NCBI GenBank assembly: GCA_002320775.1
Contig: DCKY01000152.1
Coordinates: 40,916-95,364, forward strand
Direction of reading: 5' to 3'
DNA length: 54,449 bases
Source: Planctomycetes bacterium UBA1662
GTDB lineage: Bacteria > Planctomycetota > UBA8108
In this document: in pieces, positions 1-8,913 of the stretch
Position numbering within the stretch: the stretch's first letter is position 1
Layout: each line of letters starts with the position of its first letter
Position numbers and translations under genes: made by a program
Notes under the pieces: model-generated
The model's database searches: none
The model's input: only the letters and a program-made list of their open reading frames with translations
What the model was told of the DNA's origin: nothing

Positions 1-2
1 CC

Positions 3-239
3 GGCAAAGGAGCCGGCCTTGCCCTGGAGGCGCCGCGCGGCGACAGCAGGACGAACGGATCTCCATTCGAAGAGCCCATCGCTCCGGCGGCCAGGTCGAC
101 TGATCGCGGCAACGACTTCAGCAAGCCCCAGGCCGCTCGACCGCGCGTCATCCCCGATGCATGGAAGAGGCGCGGGCTCAGGGCCAACCCGGAGGGCAAG
201 TCCTGGTTCCTTCCTCTCAGGCTGGACCCGAAAAAATAG
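3..239 (+). CDS. C-terminal end of an unidentified protein (5' truncated)
   Basis: An open frame enters at the window edge (codons starting at base 3) and ends at TAG 237-239, giving about 78 residues. The last part, around PDAWKRRGLRANPEGKSW, reads like natural protein with mixed charged and aromatic residues; the two other forward frames are either closed or very Arg/Ser-rich. It lies upstream of gspE on the same strand, so it could be the end of another secretion-cluster gene such as gspC or gspD, but no diagnostic motif is visible in the fragment. The frame choice rests on composition only. Confidence 0.45.
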   Translation, partial: GKGAGLALEAPRGDSRTNGSPFEEPIAPAARSTDRGNDFSKPQAARPRVIPDAWKRRGLRANPEGKSWFLPLRLDPKK

Positions 240-346
240 AGAGAACGCCGTAATTGAAGGCGGCCGAGAGCCGGCTGAACAATAGAAGGAACTGTCACTG
301 GACAACCAAGGACAACCCCCAGCCGCCACTGTAAGATACTACAGCA

Positions 347-366
347 GGGACCGTCGGAAAGGTCCC
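347..366 (+). other. Hairpin in the gspE leader
   Basis: GGGACC (347-352) and GGTCCC (361-366) form a perfect 6-bp stem around an 8-base loop, 35 bases before the gspE start. It has no T-run, so it is not a classical terminator. It could be a leader structure or chance. Confidence 0.3.
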
Positions 367-400
367 ACCGCGACAGAAAGCGACAACAGAGCTCACGATC

Positions 401-2104
401 ATGAAACTCAGCCTGGTAGACACCCTGATATCCGAAGGTCTCATCGACCAGAAACAGCTCGAAGAGTGCCGCGGAATCGAAAAGGACAGCGGACAACCGA
501 TTGACCGCGTCCTCAAGAACAAGGGCTATCTTACGGAGGAGACCCTTCTCGACATCTTCTCCAGAAGCCTGCGACTGCCCTACAAAGAAGAACTCGAGGG
601 CATCGAGGTTCCGAAGGTGTTTACCCAGAAGGTGCCGGCGCAGTTCGCTCGCGCCTACAACCTCATCTGCATCAGCTCCGATGAAAACGGCTGCGATGTG
701 GCCACCTGCGACCCGCTGGACTTCCACCCAATGGATGACCTCGCAGCGATGCTTGGAGCGCAGGTACGACCCGTGCTCGCGCCGCGGTCGGAGATCACGG
801 CGCTGGTCAACAAGGCCTACCAGACCTCCTCCACCGATGTCGACGAGTTACTCGAGGGCATCGATGAAGACGACATGATCAGCCTGACCAAGATGGTCGA
901 CGAATCCGAGGACGTCCTCGATATCGCCAACAAGCCGCCGATCATCAAGCTGATGAACACGATCCTCTTCGAGGCGCTGAAGATCCGTGCCAGCGACATT
1001 CACCTCCAGCCCTACAACGACAGGATGCAGGTAAGGTACCGCATCGACGGAATCCTCTACGATGCCAAGACCGTGCCCAAGAAGTTCCAGGACGCCATCG
1101 TCAGCCGCGTGAAGGTCATGGGCAAGATGGACATCGCCGAGCGCCGCCTCCCCCAGGACGGACGTACGACCATCAAGGTCGGAGATGGCGAGGTCGATGT
1201 CCGGATCTCGTCGGTACCCACATCCCAGGGAGAGCGCATCGTTTTCCGTCTTCTCGACAAGACAGCGCGACTCTACACCCTCGATGAAATTGGCCTGGGC
1301 ACCCAGGACCTCGAGCTGATGCACCAATATATCAATTATTCCCACGGCATCATCCTGATCACGGGACCAACCGGAAGCGGTAAGACCACAACGCTCTACG
1401 CCGGACTGGCGGAGATCGACTCCGACGAGAAAAACGTCATCACCATCGAGGACCCGATCGAATACAACATCGATGGAATCTCGCAGATCCAGGTCGCCAA
1501 TAAGAAGGGACTGACCTTCGCCTCCGGCCTGCGCTCGCTCATGAGGCAGGATCCGGACGTCATGATGGTCGGAGAAATTCGCGACGGCGAGACCGCGGGA
1601 ATCGCGGTGCAGGCGGCCAATACGGGTCACCTCGTGTTCTCTACCCTCCACACCAACGACTCGGCTGGAGCCATCAGCCGTATGGTGAACCTTGGAGTCG
1701 AACCCTACCTGGTCGCCTCGGCGGTGATCACCGTGGTCGCCCAGCGCCTCGTACGCCTGATCTGCCCCAACTGCAAGAAACCCTACGAACCGACCGAGGC
1801 GCAACTGAAGGAGCTCAACTGCAAGGATCGCTCAGAACTCCACGAGGGTATGCTCTACCTTGGCGAGGGCTGTGATTCCTGCCTGGGGCGCGGCCTCTAC
1901 GACCGGACCGCGATCTATGAAATATTCGGCATCGATGAACATGCACGGGATGAGATCATCGAACGCGTCAGCGCCTCGGTGATGAAGCAGAATGCTGTCA
2001 CCAGGGGGCTGAGAACCCTGCGAATGGACGGCTCCAGGAAGGTCAAGGAAGGTCTCACGACAATAGAAGAAGTGTTCCGCGTTACCCAGCTCGACGTCTT
2101 CTGA
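401..2104 (+). CDS. gspE: Type II secretion / type IV pilus assembly ATPase GspE (PilB-like)
   Basis: This is the cytoplasmic hexameric ATPase that powers pseudopilus assembly. The 567 residues start with an MshEN-type N-terminal domain (about 1-150), followed by the GspE/PilB ATPase core. Visible motifs are Walker A GPTGSGKT (about 322-329), a Walker B region DPDVMMVGEIRD (about 384-395) and a zinc-binding tetracysteine CPNC (455-458) plus CDSC (491-494). The length is normal for the family. It is the first clearly identified gene of a co-directional gspE-F-G-H-I-J cluster, 7 bases before gspF. GspE and PilB are hard to separate by sequence; the minor pseudopilins downstream favour a type II secretion-like role. 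Confidence 0.93.
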   Translation: MKLSLVDTLISEGLIDQKQLEECRGIEKDSGQPIDRVLKNKGYLTEETLLDIFSRSLRLPYKEELEGIEVPKVFTQKVPAQFARAYNLICISSDENGCDVATCDPLDFHPMDDLAAMLGAQVRPVLAPRSEITALVNKAYQTSSTDVDELLEGIDEDDMISLTKMVDESEDVLDIANKPPIIKLMNTILFEALKIRASDIHLQPYNDRMQVRYRIDGILYDAKTVPKKFQDAIVSRVKVMGKMDIAERRLPQDGRTTIKVGDGEVDVRISSVPTSQGERIVFRLLDKTARLYTLDEIGLGTQDLELMHQYINYSHGIILITGPTGSGKTTTLYAGLAEIDSDEKNVITIEDPIEYNIDGISQIQVANKKGLTFASGLRSLMRQDPDVMMVGEIRDGETAGIAVQAANTGHLVFSTLHTNDSAGAISRMVNLGVEPYLVASAVITVVAQRLVRLICPNCKKPYEPTEAQLKELNCKDRSELHEGMLYLGEGCDSCLGRGLYDRTAIYEIFGIDEHARDEIIERVSASVMKQNAVTRGLRTLRMDGSRKVKEGLTTIEEVFRVTQLDVF

Positions 2105-2111
2105 TAAAAAC

Positions 2112-3389
2112 ATGCCCATCTTCGAGTACAAGGCCCTTACCAGCAGCGGCAAGACCAAGAAGGGTATTGTCGACGCCGACACCGCGCGGGATGCCCGCAG
2201 CAAGCTGCGCAGCGACCACATGCACGTCACGGAGATGTGGGAGGTCGCCGACAAGAAGTCCAAAAAAGACAAGTCGGTCTCGAAGAAGACCCGCAGCCTT
2301 CCCGCAAAAAAAGGAAAGCCTGGCGGACTTCTCTCCAAGGAGATCGAGCTCTTCCAGCCCAAGATCTCCACCCGGGATCTCGCCACCTTCACCCGGCAGT
2401 TCTCGACCCTGCTGCGAAGCGGCATCCAGCTTGCCGACGCGCTGAACGCGCTGGTTGAACAATGCGCCGATCCGCACCTCGAACGCGTCCTGCGTAACGT
2501 CAAGGAGGAGATCACCTCGGGAAACAACCTGGCCGAGGCGATGGCGAAGCACCCGCGCTTCTTCAGCGATCTCTACGTCAATATGGTTCGCGCCGGAGAA
2601 GCCAGTGGACGCCTCGATGTCGTCCTCACCCGCATCGCCGATTACCTGCAGAAGCAGGCCAGCCTCAAGGGTAAGGTTCTCGCCGCCATCACCTATCCCG
2701 CCATCATGGTCATTGTCGGAATGGCCGTGGTGATCTTCCTGATGTCCTATGTCGTCCCCAGGATCACCCAGATCCTGAAGGACAGGGGACAGCCCCTGCC
2801 GTTCATCACCGAGATTCTCATGACAGCCTCGGATTTCACCAAGGCTTACTGGATCTACGTCCTGCTGGCCATGTTCATTGGCGGCTTCTTCCTCAAGAGC
2901 CTGATCGGGACCGATGCCGGCCGGCTCAAATTCGACGCCCTGCTGCTGCGGCTGCCCATTTTCGGAACCCTCTTCTCCAAACAGGCCATCTCGCGCTTCG
3001 CGCTGACCTTCTCGACCCTGCTCAAGAGCGGCCTGCCTGCCCTCGATTCGCTGAAGATCGTCGCGCTGGTTGTCAACAACGCCAAGCTCACCCAGGTCAT
3101 CAACAATATCCACGCCCGGATCATCGAGGGAGCCGATATCGCCACCCCGATCCGAAAATCGAAGGTCTTCCCGCCCATGGTCGGCTACATGGTCTCCGTG
3201 GGCGAACAGAGCGGTCAGCTCGAAGAGATTCTCGACCGGATCGCCGAGTCCTACGAGGAGGAGCTGGACCTGACGATCCAGCGGCTGACCTCCATGATTG
3301 AACCGATTATCATCATCCTGCTGGCCGTTGTGGTCGGCTTCATTATCGCCGCCGTGCTTCTGCCGCTGCTGGACTTCTCATCCATGTGA
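2112..3389 (+). CDS. gspF: Type II secretion inner-membrane platform protein GspF
   Basis: GspF is the polytopic inner-membrane platform that couples the GspE ATPase to the pseudopilus. The 425 residues contain two T2SSF repeats (about 95-220 and 295-420), with hydrophobic segments near 196-216, 245-265 and the C-terminus (EPIIIILLAVVVGFIIAAVL). The N-terminal part keeps the FEYKAL...G beginning typical of GspF. It is followed by a Lys/Ser-rich linker (about 50-75: KKSKKDKSVSKK and similar) that is more basic than usual. The gene starts 7 bases after gspE. Confidence 0.93.
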   Translation: MPIFEYKALTSSGKTKKGIVDADTARDARSKLRSDHMHVTEMWEVADKKSKKDKSVSKKTRSLPAKKGKPGGLLSKEIELFQPKISTRDLATFTRQFSTLLRSGIQLADALNALVEQCADPHLERVLRNVKEEITSGNNLAEAMAKHPRFFSDLYVNMVRAGEASGRLDVVLTRIADYLQKQASLKGKVLAAITYPAIMVIVGMAVVIFLMSYVVPRITQILKDRGQPLPFITEILMTASDFTKAYWIYVLLAMFIGGFFLKSLIGTDAGRLKFDALLLRLPIFGTLFSKQAISRFALTFSTLLKSGLPALDSLKIVALVVNNAKLTQVINNIHARIIEGADIATPIRKSKVFPPMVGYMVSVGEQSGQLEEILDRIAESYEEELDLTIQRLTSMIEPIIIILLAVVVGFIIAAVLLPLLDFSSM

Positions 3390-3511
3390 TAAAGACGCGA
3401 TCAGGGCCTTTACGCCCGACAGGGCAAGGTTTTAGAGCTTAGAAACGCCGGCTGATGTATCCTGTAGGCTACAAAGAAATTCAATACGGACTGCTTTAAG
3501 GAAAGAGCACT

Positions 3512-3937
3512 ATGAACAGCGACAGAAACCGCAGAGCCCTCGCGAAGAAGGGATTCACTCTCCTCGAGCTCATCGTGGTCATCACGATCATCGGATTGCT
3601 TGGCACCCTGGTGGTGACCAAGGTGGCGCCCATTCTCTTCCGCGCCAACAAGACCAAGATCACCAGCGACATGAAGACGATCTACAATACCGCGAAGATC
3701 ATCTATACGACCTCCGGTGGCTGGCCTGATTCCATCGAGGAGATGGTCGACCGTACCGATGACGACGGCAACGACCTTGAAGGGCTCGACGAGATGCCCA
3801 GGGACCCCTGGGGCAACGAGTACGAATACGAGATGCGTGACGGCAAGCCCGTGGTCATCTGCCTCGGCCGGGATGCCAATACCGGCGGTGACGGCGATGA
3901 CCAGGACTACGAATACCCGGAAACCGAGGACTACTGA
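3512..3937 (+). CDS. gspG: Major pseudopilin GspG
   Basis: This is a type II secretion major pseudopilin, a periplasmic fibre subunit anchored in the inner membrane until assembly. The prepilin site is Gly14|Phe15 in KKGFTLLELIVVITII, with the required Glu at +5 and a hydrophobic helix. The C-terminal half has the GspG-type RDPWGNEYEYE segment and an Asp-rich end (GGDGDDQDYE) compatible with the calcium site known in the family. At 141 residues it has normal length. The ATG is preceded by AAGGAAAGAG, a good ribosome binding site. A 122-base gap separates it from gspF. Confidence 0.92.
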   Translation: MNSDRNRRALAKKGFTLLELIVVITIIGLLGTLVVTKVAPILFRANKTKITSDMKTIYNTAKIIYTTSGGWPDSIEEMVDRTDDDGNDLEGLDEMPRDPWGNEYEYEMRDGKPVVICLGRDANTGGDGDDQDYEYPETEDY

Positions 3938-3979
3938 TCGCCCGGGGCGACGCGGCAGTTTCTCCAGTCAGGCAGGCCC

Positions 3980-4612
3980 ATGAAAACTTCAGGCCAGAAA
4001 GCGAGACAGGACTTCCGCGGTGGAGGCCGTAGAGACGGCTTCACCTTCCTGGAGCTGATCATCGTCATCGCGGTGCTCGGACTCATGTTCACCATGGGTA
4101 CCATCAGGCTCTCCAGCAGCATCCCCAAGTACAGCCTGCGAACGGCGGCCAAGGAGCTGGGGACCAACATCGAACAGATGAGACTGGCCGCGATCAACCG
4201 CGGCGCGGTGTGCGGCATCCGCTACCACTTCGACGAGCAGGAAATCTCGCGGCCGAATTCCACCGGACAGGGATACTCCCTGCTTGTCTCGGGCGGCGAC
4301 CAGTCAGAGCTGAGAAATGACTCGCTCCTGCAGGGCCGCCAGGGAATCGATTTCATGGTCCTCGACCGCATGATCTTCGAGAACTCCTATCCAGCGGTCG
4401 ACCTCATCAGCGTCGACATGCGCGGAACCGGACAGTCCTACTCCGACGGAGAGCCCGATGTCTACCTCTCCCCCACCGGCACCACTGGGAGCCACATCGT
4501 CGTGCTGGGAACCCAGGATGGCCGCCGCTTCACCCTGGCCTACAACGCGCTGACGGGAGCTGTCGATTTTTTCGAGGGCGACCGCGTGAGCTTCGAGGAT
4601 TTCGAGGATTGA
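3980..4612 (+). CDS. gspH: Minor pseudopilin, GspH-like
   Basis: A prepilin-type N-terminus is clear: Gly20|Phe21 in RRDGFTFLELIIVIAVLG, with Glu at +5. The rest (210 residues) is diverged, with a globular GspH-like layout that ends in an aromatic and acidic FEGDRVSFEDFED. Its place after gspG and before gspI supports a minor (tip) pseudopilin role. The H assignment comes mostly from order. The stop codon overlaps the next start. Confidence 0.78.
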   Translation: MKTSGQKARQDFRGGGRRDGFTFLELIIVIAVLGLMFTMGTIRLSSSIPKYSLRTAAKELGTNIEQMRLAAINRGAVCGIRYHFDEQEISRPNSTGQGYSLLVSGGDQSELRNDSLLQGRQGIDFMVLDRMIFENSYPAVDLISVDMRGTGQSYSDGEPDVYLSPTGTTGSHIVVLGTQDGRRFTLAYNALTGAVDFFEGDRVSFEDFED

Positions 4613-5172
4613 AGATGCGAACCGCGACCCACCATCCTGATCGAGGCGGCGCTGCCGGAGCGGGCTTCACCCTGCTCGAGCTCATCATCGCCGTCACCCT
4701 GCTGGCGGTCTTCGTCCTCCCGATGTTCGAGGTCCTGACCGCCTCCAGGGTACGCGCTATTCGCTACACCCAGGCTCGCCAGGTCAAGAGTCTCGCCCAG
4801 CAGAAGCTGCACGACCGGATCAATTTCGTCATCGAAGAAGATGAGGGAACTTTCGAAGACGAGGGGCACAATGACTGGACCTGGATCATCGACCCGCCCC
4901 AGCCAAGAAGCCAGGGGGAACAGGTCGTCCTCGAGTATACGATCAATGTAGAGGTGCCGATCCAGATCGGGAGGGCCGCGAACGACAGCGGCGGCTCTGA
5001 CCAGTTCGGCAACGGCTCGAGCTACCAGTACACCATCTGGACCTTTCCTAACGAGGCCTGGTACGAAGAGCAGGAATACCTCTTCGACAACGGAATGGAA
5101 TCATTGCTTTACGGTGATCCGAACTACACTAATGAAGGTCTCCCGGCGGCCAATACAGGAGCAGGACGATGA
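4609..5172 (+). CDS. gspI: Minor pseudopilin, GspI-like
   Basis: The prepilin signal is Gly19|Phe20 in GAGFTLLELIIAVTLLAV with Glu at +5. The 187-residue protein is followed directly by another pseudopilin. The start is either TTG 4609, overlapping the gspH stop by 4 bases, or ATG 4615; both keep the same mature protein. The I assignment rests on gene order and length; the C-terminal domain is not distinctive to me. Confidence 0.72.
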   Translation: MKMRTATHHPDRGGAAGAGFTLLELIIAVTLLAVFVLPMFEVLTASRVRAIRYTQARQVKSLAQQKLHDRINFVIEEDEGTFEDEGHNDWTWIIDPPQPRSQGEQVVLEYTINVEVPIQIGRAANDSGGSDQFGNGSSYQYTIWTFPNEAWYEEQEYLFDNGMESLLYGDPNYTNEGLPAANTGAGR

Positions 5173-6338
5173 GTCATACCCAGGAACACAAGCCCAGGGG
5201 CAATCTCCAGGAAGGCTTCACCCTCATGGAGATCGTAATCGTGATGGCGATGCTCGTCGTCGTCCTGGTTACCGCCTACAACATCTTCCTCAACTGCATC
5301 GAGACCGAGAGAAAGGTCGAGGAGCTCAGCGTCCCCGAGAAGGTCGGCGAGGGGATCCTCACCCTGATGCGCAGGGATCTTGCCGGTGCCGTTTTCAAGG
5401 GCTGCACCGAGACGCTCGACAACCAGGTGTTCGTCGGCCTGGACAACCCCGGCCAGGATGGCGACGCGGACTCGCTCTATTTCGTCACCACGGTCGACCC
5501 TACTCCCAGGGAGGAGGACGTGGCTGACTGGGAAAACATTCGCGCACTGACCATGATCGGCTACCGGCTCGAGGCCAACCAGAATTCGGCCTACACGCTC
5601 TACCGAAAAGAGATCGTCGAATTCGGCCGGCAGGATATCACCAACGCCCCGGGATTGAATTACAATGTCTACGACAAGGTGAAATCACTGAACATCGAGT
5701 TCTTCGATGGATACGAGTGGTTCACCGACTGGGATTCGGTGGCGGCCATCGAAGAACAACAGCGGCTCCAGCAGCAGCAGCAGGACGATCTCCGCGGCGG
5801 CACCAACAGCAACATCCCCACCGTCAATAATCCGGCCGAAGGCGACGAGGAGTTGCTGGGCGAGGTCCAGCAGCAGGCAGCGCCGATACCCACAGCTGTT
5901 CGGATCACGCTGGAAATCTACTCCGGTACCGGTAACAAGCTGAACGAACGGAATGACCAGCCAGTTGTACGAAAATTCACCACCCTTGTCCCCCTGCTGG
6001 CCTCAAAACGCCTGGCCCTGCCGATCGACGATGAGGCGCTGGCAGGCGAAGGCGGAGCGGGCGGCGGCAGAGCCGGCGATGGCGGACAGGACGGCGCAGT
6101 GAACACCTTTGGCGCCGATCTGACCAAGAAGGGCCGCGGAGAGCGCGGCAAGGGTTCCCTGCGTGACAAGCTGGCTGAGCGCCCCGGGAGAGGCTCTGGA
6201 AGAGGCCAGGGACGCGGTGGACGCAATCCCGCGCCTGGTATCAGGGACAAGGCTCTCAACGCCCTGAAGAACAACCAGCCCTCTGGTGGAAGGACCAATA
6301 CCTTCGGTAGCGGCAAGCGCGGCGGAGGAGGAGGCTGA
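5169..6338 (+). CDS. gspJ: Minor pseudopilin, GspJ-like, with a Gly/Arg-rich tail
   Basis: The prepilin cleavage site is Gly16|Phe17 in QEGFTLMEIVIVMAMLVV, with Glu at +5. Residues about 60-290 look like a GspJ-type globular domain, including a Gln-rich stretch (EEQQRLQQQQQ) encoded by CAG repeats near 5770. From about residue 295 onward there is a low-complexity Gly/Arg/Lys tail of roughly 95 residues. It contains the short motif NTFG twice and ends GSGKRGGGGG. Such a tail is unusual for GspJ and may bind nucleic acid, polysaccharide or another surface component (inference). The start overlaps the gspI stop by 4 bases. No gspK, L or M follows. Confidence 0.78.
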   Translation: MSHTQEHKPRGNLQEGFTLMEIVIVMAMLVVVLVTAYNIFLNCIETERKVEELSVPEKVGEGILTLMRRDLAGAVFKGCTETLDNQVFVGLDNPGQDGDADSLYFVTTVDPTPREEDVADWENIRALTMIGYRLEANQNSAYTLYRKEIVEFGRQDITNAPGLNYNVYDKVKSLNIEFFDGYEWFTDWDSVAAIEEQQRLQQQQQDDLRGGTNSNIPTVNNPAEGDEELLGEVQQQAAPIPTAVRITLEIYSGTGNKLNERNDQPVVRKFTTLVPLLASKRLALPIDDEALAGEGGAGGGRAGDGGQDGAVNTFGADLTKKGRGERGKGSLRDKLAERPGRGSGRGQGRGGRNPAPGIRDKALNALKNNQPSGGRTNTFGSGKRGGGGG

Positions 6339-6580
6339 AAGCCCCGCCATCCTCCGGTAAAGTCTCTTCAGCAGCTGTAAAAAGAGGGTATTCTAAGACC
6401 TTAATTACCTGTAAAATAGCTGGTTCATGTGTTTCCCAAGCGCCCAACCATTTATTGTTGTTGGGGATATCCTGGAATAGTGGTCTGTTCAGGCTTGTCG
6501 AAGGGGAACACAAGTCTTTTAATAGAAAATGTTTACGACTTCCACCTGAAATTCGGGAAGTAACGGCGCAAAATATTTTC

Positions 6581-6596
6581 TTGGAACATTTTTTGC
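6581..6596 (+). promoter_or_regulatory. Candidate sigma-54 (-24/-12) promoter
   Basis: TTGGAACATTTTTTGC has GG and GC dinucleotides separated by 10 bases, the spacing required for sigma-54. It matches the consensus TTGGCAC-N5-TTGC except for one base (AAC for CAC). It lies about 197 bases before the Kelch-like lipoprotein gene. A sigma-54 activator is encoded at 28982-30757, so the sigma factor is probably used in this genome. Confidence 0.35.
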
Positions 6597-6635
6597 GATA
6601 CATAAAGGTGACCCTGTTTGCCGATGGTCTGAATG

Positions 6636-6664
6636 TTGGGTCATATCGACTGTTACTGTATATT
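6636..6664 (+). promoter_or_regulatory. Candidate sigma-70 promoter for the Kelch-like gene
   Basis: TTGGGT (6636-6641) and TATATT (6659-6664) are separated by 17 bases. The -10 element matches 5 of 6 consensus positions and the -35 only 3 of 6. It would give a leader of about 120 bases before the start at 6793. Confidence 0.25.
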
Positions 6665-6792
6665 TAAGTATCTGGAATCGGGAACTCTGCGTCTCTCGTG
6701 AACAATCTCTTGAACAGCAGGATTTTTTCTAAGCTCGTTCCAGAGAATTAAAGAGCTCTCCCAATAGAAAAGCCAAAAAACAAGGCTGAGAA

Positions 6793-8736
6793 ATGAAGCC
6801 CTCTAGTGATAACGGCGCCCAAGCCGTAAATGGAGAAACCTTGCGATCAATAAAATTCGGACAGATTGAAAAAGCCCTCTATGGGCTCGTCTGCTGTCTT
6901 TGCGGCCTGATCATTGTGACGGCCTCAGGAGGCTGCGATCTTGGCACTCCCAGGTCCCGCATCTCAAACCTGCTGCAGTCGGCTCCGCCCCTGGAAGAGT
7001 TTGATGAGAACAACAACTATCTGCCCTACAAGCAGACCAGCGAGTTGAACACTCCCCGCTACATGCATGAGGGACAAACTCACACCGGCGGTCTCGCCTT
7101 CGTAATTGGCGGCTCAGACGAACGCGGGCTCTCTTCGCTTGACTCCATCGAGTTCTTTGACCAGTCGACCTTTGACCAGAACGCGCCCGTCGTCGAGACC
7201 GAGACCGGGCTCTGGGTCGATAGCGACATCGAAGGCAATCCGATCGTCATGCTCAGCGGCCCCCGCATCCTGCACACCATCACGGAGCTGCCCAGCGGCA
7301 GATTCCTGATCATTGGCGGGACCACCAACCTGGCCGCCGGAGAGGTCGTCTCCAGGGCCGAGCTCTTCGACCCCAACACCCGGCAATCGGAGTTTGTCGA
7401 AGGCGAGATGGTCCATCCCCGCTTCCGTCACCGAGTCGACGTCCTTCCCAACGGCAACCTGATTGTCACCGGAGGCCAGACCCTCACGAGCGTAACCGTG
7501 GTCAATCCCAATGTTAAGCCGGGAACCCCTGGAGCTGAGACCCAGGAGGCCCGCTATCCCTCGACCCGTGATGTCGAGGTCTTCTCACCCAACGACAATT
7601 CATTCGTTCCCCTCACCCTCAGGGATTCCGCCGCAACGCCCGCCCGCCTCGCCTCACAGCGCGGCCGCGCGGACCACGCTGTCGGCAGGCTTGCCGGCCC
7701 GGACAACGTCTGGGGAGGCAGCGATGACATGTACATGGTTACCGCCGGGCTGGAGACCCTGAGCGCTGTTTCAGGGCTGGCGCCCGACACCAAGTTCCCC
7801 GGCGCCGTGGGCCGCGGCGAGGCAGACGGCAAAACCAGCATCGAGATCTTTGATCCGGGAACGAACATCTTCACGCTCATCTCGAGCGTCAAGCTTGATG
7901 ATGCCCGGCTGGAGCGGCCCTACGCGGTCAACCTGGGAAAATACAACGACTACACGCCTGATGGCGTCCGCGGCATGGGCAACAGTGTCCTCATCACCAA
8001 CGGAAACAGCGATGGTACCTGCCCGACGACTCCTCTCATCGACCAGGTCTTTGTCGCAAGCTACACCCCCGGAGCCGGTCCCGCCCGCGGAATCCGCTTC
8101 TTCGAGGTTCGTGAAGACCAGTACCTCACCCATATCCAGCATATGGAATATCCCGGGCTCATGGCCCCCGCCCGCGGCGACCAGATCTCCCGCTGCGGAA
8201 CCAACCCGGTTGCCCTCCCGAGAAAGTTTGAAGATGCGATCCATCCCGTACTCGAGAAACAGATCTGGGTCTTCTCGCTGGCGGGAGTCGATGTATATCC
8301 CGTTCCCGGCGGCTGCGTCTACAACCACAACAGCCCCGCGATGGTCGCCGGCAGCGTCTTTGATCCTTTCTTCAACGTCGCCGCCAACCTCGGCAACAAC
8401 CTTGAGCCCCGCAACCTGGTCAACGAACGCCGCGCAAACCCGCAAAACTACCTGGGAATCGTCGGCGCCTGGTTCACGATCGATGGAAACATCACCTCCG
8501 ATATGCTGTCCTGGGGAACGACTCCCCAGAACCGCTGGCCCGAAAACAAGGGCCTTGAGCGGGCCTATACGACCTGCCTTCAGATCGGCGGCGTAGATGG
8601 AATCATTGGTTCCTACGACGACCGGATTCTCCTGGCTGGCGGAGGAAAGTCCTTCGGCGCCTTTGGAGGAGAGCCAACGGCTCCCTCGGCGGAAGTTTTC
8701 CTGCCGCCGGGCAACAGCGACTTCAACGAAGATTGA
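6793..8736 (+). CDS. Kelch-like beta-propeller lipoprotein
   Basis: A 647-residue predicted envelope lipoprotein. A hydrophobic segment (about 34-44) leads to SGGC with Cys48 as the likely lipid-attachment residue. The body shows several Kelch/galactose-oxidase-like elements: GGxxx followed by an acidic or aromatic strand, for example FVIGGSDERGLSSLDSIEFFD, LIIGGTTNLAAGEVVSRAELFD and a late LLAGGGKSFGAFGG. Kelch blades form a beta-propeller, usually for binding. No catalytic motif is apparent. It resembles the protein at 10030-12357 in layout, with a HEAT-repeat gene between them. The specific ligand is unknown. Confidence 0.72.
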   Translation: MKPSSDNGAQAVNGETLRSIKFGQIEKALYGLVCCLCGLIIVTASGGCDLGTPRSRISNLLQSAPPLEEFDENNNYLPYKQTSELNTPRYMHEGQTHTGGLAFVIGGSDERGLSSLDSIEFFDQSTFDQNAPVVETETGLWVDSDIEGNPIVMLSGPRILHTITELPSGRFLIIGGTTNLAAGEVVSRAELFDPNTRQSEFVEGEMVHPRFRHRVDVLPNGNLIVTGGQTLTSVTVVNPNVKPGTPGAETQEARYPSTRDVEVFSPNDNSFVPLTLRDSAATPARLASQRGRADHAVGRLAGPDNVWGGSDDMYMVTAGLETLSAVSGLAPDTKFPGAVGRGEADGKTSIEIFDPGTNIFTLISSVKLDDARLERPYAVNLGKYNDYTPDGVRGMGNSVLITNGNSDGTCPTTPLIDQVFVASYTPGAGPARGIRFFEVREDQYLTHIQHMEYPGLMAPARGDQISRCGTNPVALPRKFEDAIHPVLEKQIWVFSLAGVDVYPVPGGCVYNHNSPAMVAGSVFDPFFNVAANLGNNLEPRNLVNERRANPQNYLGIVGAWFTIDGNITSDMLSWGTTPQNRWPENKGLERAYTTCLQIGGVDGIIGSYDDRILLAGGGKSFGAFGGEPTAPSAEVFLPPGNSDFNED

Positions 8737-8816
8737 TTTAAGTTACTGTCGGGGCAGCAGCTTACGTAATAACGAGCCGGACGGACGTCCGCGTCCACGC
8801 AGTTGCCGGTTCGTGG

Positions 8817-8822
8817 TATGAT
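8817..8822 (+). promoter_or_regulatory. Candidate extended -10 promoter
   Basis: TATGAT preceded by TG plus one base (TGGTATGAT) resembles an extended -10 element, about 90 bases before the start at 8914. No -35 element is recognisable at the right distance. Confidence 0.25.
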
Positions 8823-8913
8823 TTGGCCGGTTGCAATCCAGGCCGGCCCCGGCAAAGGTTATCCAGGGCTGGAACGGACTGGTTGAAGCGGAAGCCTTCT
8901 TGGACCGGATACT

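Larger units (their letters stand above)
6339..6792. other. AT-rich 454-base intergenic region
   Basis: This stretch is clearly richer in A/T than its neighbours and has no convincing gene: the short ORFs in it have no ribosome binding site and unnatural composition. It holds the sigma-54-like and sigma-70-like promoter candidates listed separately, and probably the transcription boundary between the pseudopilin cluster and the Kelch-like gene. No strong terminator hairpin was seen after gspJ. Confidence 0.5.

Noticed and set aside
19..285. An 88-residue forward ORF at the window start
   Set aside because: Very Arg/Ser/Pro-rich with no ribosome binding site; the neighbouring frame (3-239) looks more like real protein.
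848..1804. A long minus-strand ORF across gspE
   Set aside because: Lies antisense to an unmistakable GspE; the composition is typical of the complement of a GC-rich gene.
2082..3113. A 343-residue minus-strand ORF across gspF
   Set aside because: Antisense to an unmistakable GspF; Asp/Gly/Gln-rich shadow composition.
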